Shown here one piece after another: positions 46,747 to 58,437 of a DNA stretch of 64,000 nt. Numbering within the stretch: position 1 is the stretch's first letter; each line of letters opens with the position of its first letter. Source of the stretch: Volvariella volvacea V23 (taxonomy: Eukaryota; Basidiomycota; Agaricomycetes; Agaricales; Pluteaceae); the NCBI GenBank assembly GCA_000349905.1, contig KB722741.1:709979-773978 (forward strand). The letters are read 5' to 3'. A program made the position numbers and the translations under genes. The notes below the pieces were generated by a model. It saw nothing but the letters and a program-made list of their open reading frames with translations, was not told the origin of the DNA and searched no databases.

Positions 46747-49700
46747 ATGCTTCCTCGGTCTCTTAACGGGAGTTCCTTTGATCTTTTCGATGCTTCGTGC
46801 TATACACCGCCTCTTCAAGCGGAAGGTCGTGATAATACACCCTCTCCCCTGGCAACATTCAGCGTTTCTGTGGAAGGTTTGGCCACAATCAACGATAGTG
46901 CACCAGAGAAAATATTTGTTAACCACGATCCTACCATAATTGAATGGAAAGCAAAAGCTGGAGATCTGTGGTCTGGTCAAATGTGCGTATATAAAATGAT
47001 AACTCACCGCTATCGTCACTTATCGGTCGTAGAATAATCACAGACAACTACTCTCGTGTCGAAGGCATGCTGGAAACAGAGGCGGGGGAGTACATTCATG
47101 TCATCGGCCATCGGCGCGCTGATGTGCAGGCAGAGCAGGCTAGCAATTCCCCTCCTTCGTATTACGCCGCTGTGGGCGCTACAGAGAAGAGTGAGAGTGA
47201 GAAAGGGTGCTTTAATTTGTTCGCTATGTTTTATTCTTATGCTCATACTACAAGTTGCCAGGGGAAACGCAAAGACTGCGACTAAAAAACCATCCTCTGT
47301 CGAAACTGATTGCTATGGAACCGAGCGCCGTCAGCTAGATAAAGAAGGAAATCCAATTGGCGACTGGTCCATGTGGAGCAACATATATATTGGTGCCGAG
47401 TCTCCCTTTGGCGTTCCAATCACTGTGGTTAGTAAGGAGTTCGATACGCATTGATAGATTGAAGGAGTGCTGAAGCGACTCTAATTGTCCATTTCAGTTT
47501 TACGTTCAGACCATAGGCAATCGGGTCGACGTTTCTGACACGACTTTGACCGTCAAAGAGGATGGGAAGATGTGCTACAGGCGTACCACAAGGACAGACT
47601 ATGTAGACGAATACTTCACATTCGATATCTCTGTTACGGGGATGGGCGAGGAAAGCACGTTCTCCGGTACATGGACGGATGCGGATGACAGGAAGAAAGA
47701 AGAGGTCAAATATGAATGGCGAGGAACTTATTCCATGAGCGCTATTATTCCTCGTGACGCTGCGCCGCCCCCAGTACTCGATGACGCTGGGAATTCCCTA
47801 GCAAAACTTCTATCCATCACAAGTAAGATGACCCAGCTGGTGTCCAGAACGCTCCCCAATTCCGGGAAAACCATCACCGAGCAGAGGCAGATTGACATCG
47901 CCCAGAACGAGGGCGATCGCATTTATGGTCAGGCGAGTACTCTCCGATTCACTTTGCTCTCATACATTAGCTTTAGAATAATGCTCACATTCCTCTAGAT
48001 TTTACTACACGCCATCCCAGATGAATATCGCACCAAGATGTTCCCCGACCTCCCAACGCTCGACGAAGAATCCAAGGCCATCATGACCGCCAACCACACC
48101 TTCTTCTCCCACGCCGGCACCGTAACGTTACTCCAGCAATGGGCCCAGTCCGGAAACGTCCCAAAAGAAATCTCCTCACGGATCCGAACGGATAGGCTCA
48201 AATGCTTCTGGGAAATATGCATCGGTGCGCCCTGCAAGGAAGAATACGACCCGGTGAAGGAATACGGCTGGGACCATACTGAGCATGCCGAGCTCATCCG
48301 CGACCTCAGGACGCAGTTCCTGCAGGCCACGATCGCTTGCTACAGGCTTGGCTACACGCGCCAGGTCTCCGAGTTCAGGGCGTACTTGGACCGGGCGGAC
48401 TTCTGGTACCCCAAATTGGCTACCTGGGCGGCGACGCAGGGCGTTCGTGCGGTTCAGCAGGAAGCGGCCACCTTTGTCACAAAGGCCCGCGACAGGATTA
48501 TGGAGTACCATACCCAGCTTGTGCTACTTCGTGGGGCGATGGGCGATGCATCTCTTGATCCGGGCGTCTTGGAGCCAGATGAGGCCATTGAGGGTATGGG
48601 AGAGGCGCTTCAATTTGAAGCCCTTAAGGCTATCCAGTGGAACGATGCTACGAAACAGCACTTTACTGAGGTATGCATATCTCGTTTCTTCCCTCCATCA
48701 ACTCAACAATGCCACACAGATCCTCGATTATCTGAATCTTCCGGAACAAGAGCTCGTAAAGAAGCACGGAAACCTCGCCAAGGTCTTTTCAGAGTTCAAG
48801 CAAAGCCAGCTCGAAAGCGGGGTGGTGGACGCTTCGTACATGGCACTCAAGCTCTTCGACAGGCTACACCAGATCTTCCCCCGCCTCGGCGCATGGGAGC
48901 TGTCTCAAAAGCTTTCCTGGAACCTCCAGTGGAAGGTCATCCCACGACAAAAGGCGCACTCGCTCAACACCGGACTGATCAGCGAGCTCCAGCTCCAAAA
49001 CGTCGGCAACGCCGAAAAGGTGGTCAAATGGTTCAACGCCTACGTCCGCTCGATCATGGCCGTGTCCTGTGCAGCCGCGTTCATCAGTTTGACGACCGGC
49101 GACCGGTTCACCAAGGTGGAGAAGGTGGTGCTGTGGGGGAGCGCTGCTACGACGATCGGTGTGCATCTCGCACCGGCTGCGCGGTGGCTCGGCAAGTGGC
49201 TGAATGCGAAGCTGCCCGAGAAGGCGCAGGCGTATCTCGCTGGGATTCGGAACAATGAGCAGTTTGCACAGTAAGCAAGCGGGCTAGCGTTGTGAAGCTG
49301 TTTTCGCTGACCAAGTGTATATTGAAGGTGGGCCACTAGGCTAGGAAAGTTGGGAAAACTCCTGATTGGCGCCTTTGGTATGTTTGACCGCTATCTCGTG
49401 AGCTGGTGTTCGCAATCGCGCTCACGGCGCCTTCAGCTTTTGGCCTCAGCCTGATATTCACGGTTAGGGCATACAAAGATCTGGTGGAGTGCACAAAGTA
49501 TGGTCGTAAAATCGACTCTATCCTTGCCTGTGGTTCCTTTATATCCATGGCAGTCGAAACAGCGGTCCTTGGGGTATCTGTAGCACTTCACATGGCCGTC
49601 GAAGCTGGCATAATGCTCGTCGAGACAGTCGGCGGCGCTCTAGGCGTATGCGGTGTAATAGGATCCGGTAAGCACGACCAAGACGCCAATCGATGTCGGG

Positions 49701-49859
49701 TACTAACCCCGTTTTCGCGTAGTCTGCATCCTCGCAGGCGTCGTCTTCGCAACAGCCACTCTCGCCACCTGGTTCTTCTTCCCTCCAAAAGGCCCAATGG
49801 AGATTTTCATGGACAAATATGTGGCAAAGAGGATGATGAACTTGATGAAAGGCCGCTGA
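46747..49859 (+). CDS. 867-residue hypothetical protein with hydrophobic helical C-terminus (Q)
   Basis: Nine exons in consistent phase: 46747-46982, 47033-47206, 47262-47427, 47498-47932, 47999-48670, 48720-49270, 49345-49377, 49468-49667, 49723-49859 (2604 bases). The N-terminal half is a beta-rich soluble region (VDVSDTTLTVKEDGKMCYR, FSGTWTDADDRKKEEVKYEW) followed by a large helical region (HAIPDEYRTKMFPDLPTLDE, AYLDRADFWYPKLATWAA). The last quarter has four to five hydrophobic segments, for example IMAVSCAAAFISL, VVLWGSAATTIGVHLAPA, SILACGSFISMAVETAVLGV, VALHMAVEAGIMLVETVGGA and VCILAGVVFATATLATWFFF, and a basic tail (KRMMNLMKGR). The intron at 47933-47998 starts GCGAGT and is a GC-AG intron. 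The borders of the 33-base exon are the least sure. I do not recognise the family. Membrane association is likely; pore formation cannot be claimed. Confidence 0.65.
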
Positions 49860-50325
49860 AATCTGATATGTGGAAGGGTTTTCCGATGTATTTTATGTCG
49901 TACAGACTCGTTGGGACTGTAGCACTTTTAGCATTGTATGTGTATTTGGAGCGCCTAAATTGGTAATTGATTTGGTTGTCGGCTTAAATCTACGTAGACT
50001 GGTGATATACCAGCCACGCATCGTTTTTGAGTTAGCCATTGATTCGGGTTCGGAAACGAGCGAATGCGGCCAGAGCGGAGGGGAACGCCAGGAGATAGCG
50101 CTAGCATACAGGGGATGACAAACACGAATCTAGCGTTCCTGAAATTGCTATAAATCTCCTTGCTTTCGCAGTGTCATTTTCCTTGCGGACATTCGCAAAT
50201 AAGTATGGTATCACGGGGTCTATTAACCTATTAATCAAAAAGAAATATACAAAACAGCTAACCACAACTGATATCACCTCGAGATAATCAATCAGCCAAT
50301 CGCCACCATGACATCACCACCGACG
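49860..50325. other. convergent intergenic region
   Basis: About 0.47 kb between the 3' ends of Q and the dehydrogenase-like gene; nothing recognisable. Confidence 0.4.
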
Positions 50326-52021
50326 TTAATAAGCAGACACGGGATCCATCTCTTTTCCAGACTTTTGCTTTCCCTTTCCCTTCCCCTTCTCAGCCACAGA
50401 CGGGGCGGGCTGGGCTGGTACAGGGGTAGAAGGAGGGGGAGCGGGCACAGCCTTCTCCCAGGCCTTGAGACCGTCCTCATAAGCCTCCCAAATCCATCTC
50501 CCCATCTCTTCGCCCCCGAAATCGCCGTCGTCTGTCAAGGTCAGGATCTCCTCCTTTGCGAGGCTGGAGGTGGTCGAGCTAGAGGATTTGGATGAAGGTG
50601 TGGGTTTGGCGTCGTTGCTGGGCGGTGGAGTAGGCAGGGCTGGTGGTTTGGTTGCGATTTTGAGGGGTACAACGGCGCATTCGGCGTAGAGGGCGCCGGG
50701 TTTGAGGACTTCCTTTGGTTGGACCGTGACCGAAGCGAGAGGGGGCTGAGGTGAAGGAGAAGACGCGGACGGAGTAGCCGCTTGGGGTGTCGAGTCTCCG
50801 GAGGGTGCATCTGGGATTGAGACGAGTTTGAAGGGAGTGGGAAGGAAAAGAGCGTGTAGGACTGATTGGAGTGCTGCTGTGGGCGTTTTGGTGAATATTC
50901 GCAGGAGTGGTTGCGATAGGATATACCTATGGGGATGCGGAAATGAGAAATGGTATGTAGAGGGTGCGGAAGTGGAGGCACTTACAGGATGACACCCCAC
51001 CAAGACCAGCCAAATTCCGAGTTCCAGTCTGCGTTTAGAAGCGGCGAGATCGTATCCATCCTGCTGATACCAGGTGACACGCTGACTGTGACAATGTTTG
51101 ATTTTTGAGTCTTGGGGCTTATGACCGGAACCGTGCTTGACTGGGAGTTCGTTTGAGGAGGCTGAGGGGAGGAAGGCAGAGCATCGAGGATACGTTGAAG
51201 ATGACGGGTGAAAATGATTGTTCTGAGAGAGCGAGTTCCTTCGGCTAGGAACAGGGAGGTAGGAGCTTTACGGGCATTGGGTGTTGAGGAAACGGAGAAA
51301 GCAGTGAATTCGGGTGCAAACCCAGAGTTGGGAGCTGCAGCAGCCGCGGCGTAGAATCTGTTGACAACCGTGATAACCCTGATGTCGCGCTCCACAGGTG
51401 CCACCAAGAGTGCAGGTAACAGCAGGGTAGTCATCAAGAACGTAGCCAAAGACTTTGACTCCCTTTCCTGCTGCCATTGCTCTGGTCCCCATTTCCCTCC
51501 CAAAGCGCTCCCAACAAGACGGCTGAGGGGTTCAAGGTGTTGGTATTCGTGTGCGTAGATAATTGCGTCTATTTTCTGGTCTTCTCCAGTCAGGAACTGC
51601 GTGCAGAACGATCGGATGGAATGAGGTGAGGTCAAGTCGCAGTATTCGGCGTAGATTTGTTCGTTTGAGGTGGTAGTGCGAAGAAGGTCGATTATGATCG
51701 TTAAATTAGGGGCATCTATAGGATATGGAGAGAGTGCTATGATGTGTGCTCCGCGTTGTGCTAAGGATTGGAGCAACGTCAAGCCTAATGGAGTAAACCC
51801 GCCCTAACAGCGTCGACAGTCACTAAACGTAGGGAAAGCGGAAAATTTTTACTGACAGTTACTATAATTCTTCGACCATGCAAGTCTCGTTCACGGTTTG
51901 TTGTACGGCCTTGGGAGAATGCTCGAAGAACGAGGATAGTGACGATGGCGACGACGATGTGGGTTGTGTATTGAGTAGGCCAGAGTGCCCTCGCAGCAGC
52001 CTCTAGGATTCCGAGGACCAT
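50326..52021 (-). CDS. membrane-anchored short-chain dehydrogenase-like protein
   Basis: Three exons, 52021-51857, 51803-50986 and 50926-50326, give 527 residues. An N-terminal membrane helix (HIVVAIVTILVLRAF) precedes a Rossmann fold whose dinucleotide loop TGGFTPLG is created by splicing of exons 1 and 2. The segment DAIIYAHEY occupies the NAG position of short-chain dehydrogenases, and the hydrophobic strand RVITVVNRFYAAAAA that of the catalytic Ser strand, but I see no clear YxxxK, so catalysis is uncertain. The C-terminal third is Pro/Ser/Lys-rich and disordered. Similar proteins are widespread single-copy genes in basidiomycetes; a retinol-dehydrogenase-like or scaffolding role is possible. 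Exon phases are exact. Confidence 0.7.
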
Positions 52022-52693
52022 GTCGTGTGTTGATTTGGTGTTTGCTACTGCGCCATAGATGTCGGTTCTGAAAGCGGGGCGACGTCAGGGCGTATTCAAA
52101 GGCGATGACACACAAAGCCAAACACAGCTCTGATTGCCGGAACGCGACTTCAAGCCCCACCATTGGCATAGCTGTGGATCAGGGTGGGTCAGGATGGTGC
52201 AGACGAGTCCTAAAAACTCGCAGACAAGAAGAAGGTACCTAGGACACAGCGCCGGACAGCTCTCCAGACCAGCTGCATCAAAACACGCGTCGGTGGCGAT
52301 GGTCTCCTCGTGTGGTGTGGTACAGCATGCACCCAACAATAGTATGACGGGCCATATGTGGCAAGCCCTTGGCTCCATTCACGGAGGAGCTCTCATCTTA
52401 TCCGCCCATTCTCACTGGCATGTTGGGGTGCCAGTCCTCGCGGAGTCCTCAAGGCGCAGATTCTGTCATAATCCGGCTCAGCTGACGACATGCAACCCAG
52501 CTCGCTTGCCAGAACCGGGCGATCGTCGATATTATGCAATGGTCTCCTGCGGTGCATCCAATGCTCCACAAACAGCAGCCGAGCATCAGGTGATAAGGCA
52601 TGGCTGCGCTGCCTTATGCAACCTAATCCCAGGGAAGCGTAGAAATACTACTTTCGAAGGCATAACAGCTCCTGTATACCCTTTCCCACCACC
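52022..52693. other. divergent promoter region of dehydrogenase-like and HSPA12-like genes
   Basis: About 0.67 kb. The last 110 bases (CAGGTGATAAGG, CAACCTAATCCC, AACAGCTCCTGTATACCC) recur in part before fusion genes D and E, so this stretch looks like the parental promoter that was duplicated with the gene. Confidence 0.45.
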
Positions 52694-55208
52694 ATGGCTG
52701 AACGTCCCGCATATAATGGCGAACAACGAAAGCTTGTGCTTGCTTTCGATATTGGAACCACCTACAGTGGTGTGTCATACTGGTAGGCCATTGTTTGTGA
52801 CCGCGCGCGTACTTTCCCGCTCAAGCATTCCTCCAGCGTCCTTGATCCCGGAAATGTCCCGGAGATACGGAACGTGACAAAGTATGTCCAGAACGGCGCT
52901 ATGTATCTATGAGTTTCGATTACTTATCGGATCCCAGGTTCCCCGCTCAAGAGGGCGTTGGTGGGGACTCTAAAATACCGAGCATTATTCTCTACGGACC
53001 CGAGGGAGAAGTCCGTGCCGTAGGCGCAGAAGTCGATGAGGTGTCTGCGGAGACGATAGAGACGGAACACCTCTTCAGATCTGAGTGGTGCGTCATTTGC
53101 GTTTTGCGATGGGAAACGCTGTAAATCCGATATCTCGTGTACTAGGTTCAAACTACATATGCGACCCAGACACCTGCATAAATCAGATCTGTTCAACCAC
53201 TTGCCACCTCTTCCTCCACGCAAAGACGCCATGGTCGTATTTGCAGATTATCTCCGCTACCTATTCAACTGCGCCAAAGACTTTATCGTAGGCGCGCACT
53301 TTAACGGTGCTCAGATTTGGGAGTCGAGCAGAGACATCATTCTAACGCACCCCAATGGGTGGGAGGGTGCCCAGCAAGCCATGATGCGAGAGGCTGCGAT
53401 CATCGCAGAAGTGGTCCCGGATACTGCCGAAGGACGGGACAGCGTGCATTTCGTGACGGAAGGAGAAGCTAGTCTGCATTTCTGCATTTTCAATGGCATA
53501 GTACCGAATGAGCTCAAGGTTTTTACCCTCTCCCCCCCTCGGATGCCCGTTGCTAATGATCTGTGCAGAAAGACGACGCCATTCTTGTCATTGATGCTGG
53601 AGGAGGAACGATAGACATTAGCGGTTATAAGAAGAAAGCTGATGATTCCCTGTTGTTCGAGGAAGCTGCTGCACCAGAATGTGCATTTCCGCGTTGACTC
53701 GGTGCTTTTTGGTAATACTCACGCAGCATACCAGGTCACTTCCGTGGTTCAATATTCGTTACTCAGTTTGCCAAAATCTTTTTACGCAGTACGTCTACTG
53801 CTTAGTCTTGCCTTTTTATTCCATGTGTCCGCTGAATGTCTGCTAGATTTCCTTCAGGGGTCAAAGTATCACGACGTGGTCGACGACATCGCAAAGTGCT
53901 TCGACAAGAGCACGAAGCTGAGGTTCCGCGATAAACGCGATCCTTCGTTCATCAAGTTTGGTACCATGCGAGACCGTGACCCCGAATACAACATCCGATC
54001 AGGGCAGCTCAAACTTGAGGGGTAAGTTTGCAGACATAATTGTTAACACTCTCTAATCAACCTCGCAGGGAGGACGTCGCGCGCTTCTTTGAGCCCTCGA
54101 TAACCTGCATCGCTAGGGTTATCGGCGAGGCCAAGTACCACAAGCAGATCAAGGTAAGTGCCCTTATTTCAAATGGGACTGTTCGGTCGTTACTCAGATG
54201 TCCCCGTAATACAGGCAGCATTCCTAGTTGGCGGATTCGCTGCCAACGATTGGCTCTTCAATTCTCTCAAGGCAAAGTTCGAACAATTCAACGTCTCAAT
54301 CTTCCGGCCCGAGCAGTACTCGTGAGTCCCTGTGCCTTCTCAAGAGCGGGAGCTCTCGTAATTGGTCTGGAATACTACGCAGGAGCAAAGCCGTCTCGAG
54401 CGGCGCGATTTCGTTCTACATCGACCACTACGTCGACTCGCGCGTCTCGAGATTCTGTTATGGCACCGTCCACGATGTGGGCTACAACCCTCACGACCCC
54501 GAGCATCAGCAGCGGAAGGAGGATGTGTACGTCGACATCGATGGTTCTTCTATGCTTCCGGGCTCTTTCTCCATCATCCTGCCAAAGGTTCGACGTCCTC
54601 CAGTCCGCACGTACCGCGCTGTCTAACATGTGACGATCGTGATAGGATATTCAAGTCAACGAGACGCAAGAGTTCAGGAGCTACTTCTCCATCGTCAGCT
54701 CGCACCCCTCACACGCCGCCGGCGCCGAGATCGTCTGCTACCGTGGCGGCCTCGCGCACCCAAGGTGGCTAACCCAAGGTAAGCCCCCGCCCCGCATTAC
54801 TCCTCCCACCAGCATGTGCCTTCTCACTACGCCTCGGTCCTAGACCCCGAATGGGAGGTCATGTGCATGATCTCGGCGGACGAGGAATCGCTCAGCCAGA
54901 TCGCGGTCAAGCAAACGGGCCCCGGGGGGCAGGTGTACTACCAGGTCATGTTTGAGATCATACTCTTGTTCGGCTTGACCGAGTTCAAGGCACAGATTTG
55001 TTGGAAGGAAGGGGTGAGAGTCTTTGTCGTTCTGGTGTTGCAAGCTCTGATTTTTTTTTGTCTGGGTTTTGCACGGGTGGTTGGTTGGTTGGTTGGTTGG
55101 TAGGGCGAGGAGAAACGGTAAGTTGTGCTACTTGTTGATTGATGGTGTTGTATGTGTTGAAGCGTGTGTTGATTCTTTAGGGGTCCAGCGTCAGTGATCT
55201 ATGCCTGA
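52694..55208 (+). CDS. intact HSPA12-like Hsp70 family protein
   Basis: Fourteen exons: 52694-52782, 52837-52881, 52938-53087, 53146-53518, 53569-53680, 53735-53788, 53847-54021, 54069-54153, 54215-54321, 54383-54587, 54646-54778, 54844-55013, 55104-55117, 55181-55208. They total 1740 bases, 579 residues, all in phase. Actin/Hsp70-type ATPase motifs are complete: phosphate-1 FDIGTTYSG near residue 20, phosphate-2 VIDAGGGTIDIS near 226, adenosine loop LVGGFAAN near 365. A WFKLHMRP segment and the domain following FRPEQYSS fit the HSPA12A/B-type subfamily common in Agaricomycetes, which lacks the classical substrate-binding domain. A GGTT microsatellite lies in the intron before exon 13. Very likely an ATP-binding chaperone-like protein; clients unknown. 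It is the best visible parent for the Hsp70-like parts of D and E. Confidence 0.85.
55079..55101 (+). repeat. GGTT tandem repeat
   Basis: Five to six copies of GGTT lie inside the penultimate intron of the HSPA12-like gene, just before its 3' splice site. Confidence 0.8.
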
Positions 55209-55298
55209 ACTTGTGCATTTCATGTATTATAAAAATGACTTGTATTTCTTTGGCATATCTTTTTGGTGTATGTGTATACTTAATGCATGGTGATTATT

Positions 55299-55328
55299 CC
55301 GAGTCCGGAACGTAAGTGTAGGACTCGG
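55299..55328. repeat. hairpin at left end of AT-rich element
   Basis: CCGAGTCC at 55299-55306 and GGACTCGG at 55321-55328 form a perfect 8-base stem, placing a third copy of the end sequence within 30 bases of the left terminus. Confidence 0.7.
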
Positions 55329-55698
55329 TCTTTTGGATGCAGCTTCCCCTCAGAGTTTGCCACATAAAGTGCGGTAAGTCTCAGAAATTGATAGCTAACA
55401 CTTAGGGCTCAGCAGATAGACACCTCCCTTGGCAATTTCCCCATAAAATGTGGCAATTCCCATACTTCACTGCTGCATGCTCATTCCTGGCATCTTTCTT
55501 AAAATGCAGCAAATTCCAGGTTTTACTCAATTCATGCTCCATTACATCATATTTTATAATACTTATAAATGCAAATTAGGTGTATTTAATATGGAATACA
55601 TATGCATAATTAGTTATATTTGTTTCCTACTTATTATACATTCAATAATCCCTCATAGCAGTGTAGAATTGTCATATTTTAGTTGAGTTCAATGAAAC

Positions 55699-56236
55699 TT
55701 TGCATTGCATTTGAGCACCATGGGAGATATTAACACCACACTTTGCACATGCATTATATACATAGAATGCAAGGTTTCTTTCCCTTATAGCTAAGAGATA
55801 TATCAAGAACCTGTAGAGATATTCACATTTTGTGACCAGGAATAGGCTCAGCATCTTGGAAAAGTTGCAACAGTACTATCACAACAACAGGAACAAATGT
55901 CTATATTTGGATGATGTGACACTAGACCATTGAAAATACACTCATCAAGGGTGCTTAGTTATTCATTCAATTCTTCACCAAACCTTGTGATGTTATAACA
56001 AATTCTGTGTCATATTTTATGTAGATTCCAATGGTTATATTAATTTTAATGTGTGCTCCACAGTTATTGAATGTGATGCAATTCTTTGGTGAGAAAAACA
56101 CAAAATGATCAATATCTCTACAGGTTCTTCATATATCTCTTAGCTATAAGGGAGAGAAATCTTTCTTTTTATATGTAGAGCCCATATGCAAGTGCAATGT
56201 TGATATCCCCCACAGTTGAAAAATGCAATGCAAATT
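55699..56236. repeat. imperfect inverted repeat inside AT-rich element
   Basis: The arm at about 55699-55834 and the arm at about 56101-56236 are reverse complements over roughly 135 bases with some mismatches. The best core is CCCTTATAGCTAAGAGATAT followed by AAGAACCTGTAGAGATATT. The loop between the arms is about 265 bases. Confidence 0.65.
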
Positions 56237-56431
56237 TTTAATATACAGAATTCAAAAAAAATGAACAACTTGACATAACTTTTATGAATTTGTTGAGTAT
56301 AAGGAAATAAAATCACCTATTATATGTATACAGTGTATCTTTAAAGTATGTGATTAATATCTCAAACACTATGCAAACTTTTGATGTATAATACACAAAA
56401 TTGCAAATATCATTCAACTTTATCATATCTA

Positions 56432-56531
56432 NNNNNNNNNNNNNNNNNNNNNNNNNNNNNNNNNNNNNNNNNNNNNNNNNNNNNNNNNNNNNNNNNNNNN
56501 NNNNNNNNNNNNNNNNNNNNNNNNNNNNNNN
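56432..56531. other. 100-N assembly gap
   Basis: Run of N inside the AT-rich element; real length and content are unknown, which also makes the element length uncertain. Confidence 0.95.
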
Positions 56532-56890
56532 GAAGCTAAATAATACTATTTCAGTAACACTGCTTAGATATTTGTACTCAAATCACTGGTCATTACCACT
56601 TTTTTTATCTGCTCCATTTATTTTGCATTTGATTTTGAGAATTGATCTTGTATTATTAACTTATTATATATTTTGTATATGATTATTTTACTTGCAATAT
56701 TATTCAGAATGGCAAAATGTAATTTCACAAAGAGTTTCAACCCACAATAGACATGTATAATACTATTAATTATTAGGAATACATGTATTATTATAATGAT
56801 TAGGCTGCAATTTACTAGTTATTAAAAAATTAAAAGGTCAGATAGTATACAACTTACTATATTTCTAGTAGACTTAATTCCGGACTCGGA

Positions 56891-57505
56891 TATGCCAGGT
56901 GCCAGCCATGGCCCACAGTTCAAAGTAACATGAATGTATCAAAGCTAGATTCATCTTCATCAGTCAAGATTCGAGATTGGACTTGTTCTCAATAAGCATA
57001 TACCTTGATGAGCACAACCTGCAGTGCAACAGTACAAGATTTAATGATGGAGGCTTTCTTGAGACCTGCAAGCACTAAAACAAGGGGCTTTGGGATCAAA
57101 TTGGTAGTGCTACTCAATGCACAGAACGTGACATAGTATCCAAGAGGGAAGTGGGCTTTACCCAGCGCAACAAGGTGGGTATGGTTGGTAGACGTGGACG
57201 AGAGGCTGCATGTTTGGTGTCAAGGGGTGTTATTTGTATTATGAACGGCCATCGGGCTCGATATTGCAACCAAGCAAGTGGCGAGCATGTCCCTGTTGGC
57301 TGCTGCACAAGCTGCTCGTCTTAGTTTGACAGGCAGCGTATCGGCTGGCACCAACCCCCGTTTGCGATATTGGCAAGACTCGGGGTGCAGCATTGCTTTG
57401 ACCTGTTGGGTCCCCGTGTTTGAGTGTATTTAGCTCAACAACATTCGTTCTGCATAAAACACGCACAGCATGCTGATTGATTGATAATCTGAGTCAACTT
57501 GCACG
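56891..57505. other. spacer, no gene seen
   Basis: About 0.6 kb to the right of the AT-rich element; base composition returns to the local average. No gene supported. Confidence 0.4.
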
Positions 57506-58437
57506 ATGGTTGTGCAAAAACCAAGTCCAACTACAGCGCGACCGCTCACTATCTACGTGCTTCAAAAGGTCTTCTCACGCTACATTTATGTAGGGCTTGT
57601 GACTACCTCGGTATCCCCGGGGCAGCAATTGATCGCCATTCTTGAAGCTGTTAGGGACAGATTCCCTCGAGAGACGATTGAGTCTTTGACTGAGAATAGT
57701 GCAATATACGAGGTACGCCGGGCGCTCTGAGCTCTTCTGCTTGTACTGAGTGCTTTGAAGACCCTTGAGCCCTTCGAATTCCCCCGCCGTGCATCACGCG
57801 AAGAGCAGGCTAATAGCATCAAATTTATTAACGACGAGTATCTCCAAAAAACTGCCATCAGCCACTCGATACACGATACTTTTGAAATGGCTGGTATCCA
57901 TAATACTATTATCGTACCCCTCTGTACGTACTATAATTGCATTACATATAGTCGATCTTAACGTGTAGTCAAAAGCAATTGAGACACATAAGGTTTATGT
58001 GTTTCGCGAGGAACACATTCAATTCAGTTATGTTGGGAGTATAGATGTAGAAGTGTCCTCTGGAGATCCGTTGATTAAAATTCTCTGTGTCCTCAGGGAG
58101 AAGTATTCGCTAGCATCTATTAATCCTTCGAATACAGGTATCTACGAGGTATGCCAGACGCTTTGATCACTCTACTCCACATTAATTTAGTCCACAGGCC
58201 TCCAAACCCATTGAAATTCCTCGTCGTGCGTCGCCTGAAGAGCAGAGGAGGTGTATCGGTTTTATCCCTAAGAATTATTTTGATTGTGATGCGATAAAGC
58301 ACTCGCGTCACGATACCTTTAAACAAGCCGGTATCAAAAACGCTCTACTTGTTTATGCAGGTATGTAACATATCGATTTCTTGCGTTCCTTGTTGGGTGA
58401 AAGAGATAAACTTACAGCAGGTTTGTGGCAATGGTGA
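57506..58437 (+). CDS. hypothetical protein of two tandem duplicated units
   Basis: Five exons: 57506-57712, 57761-57923, 57976-58148, 58198-58360, 58421-58437, giving 240 residues. Exons 1+2 and 3+4 encode homologous units: the first exon of each has YVG, then S-G-x-x-L-I-x-I-L and ends in IYE at a phase-0 junction. The second exon of each is exactly 163 bases and reads PFEFPRRASREEQ / PIEIPRRASPEEQ, then HSIHDTFEMAGIHN / HSRHDTFKQAGIKN. The gene thus arose by internal duplication of a two-exon block. The short beta-strand/helix pattern of the first half could be a ubiquitin-like fold, but that is a guess. Several 3' splice sites are AAG. No signal or membrane segment. Function unknown. Confidence 0.6.

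Larger units (their letters stand above)
55298..56890. mobile_element. AT-rich element with 13-base terminal inverted repeats
   Basis: Left end TCCGAGTCCGGAA (55298-55310) is the exact reverse complement of the right end TTCCGGACTCGGA (56878-56890), and both ends are followed inward by a TAAGT-like extension. The flanks are TAT on both sides (55295-55297 and 56891-56893), fitting a 3-base target duplication. The inside is strongly AT-rich compared with both sides, carries a second inverted repeat, has no long open frame and contains the second 100-N gap. It looks like a non-autonomous DNA transposon; the superfamily is not clear from the ends alone. Confidence 0.6.

Noticed and set aside
55450..56700. 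Mitochondrial DNA insertion as source of the AT-rich block
   Set aside because: No mitochondrial gene is visible, and exact terminal inverted repeats with a TAT duplication explain the borders better.
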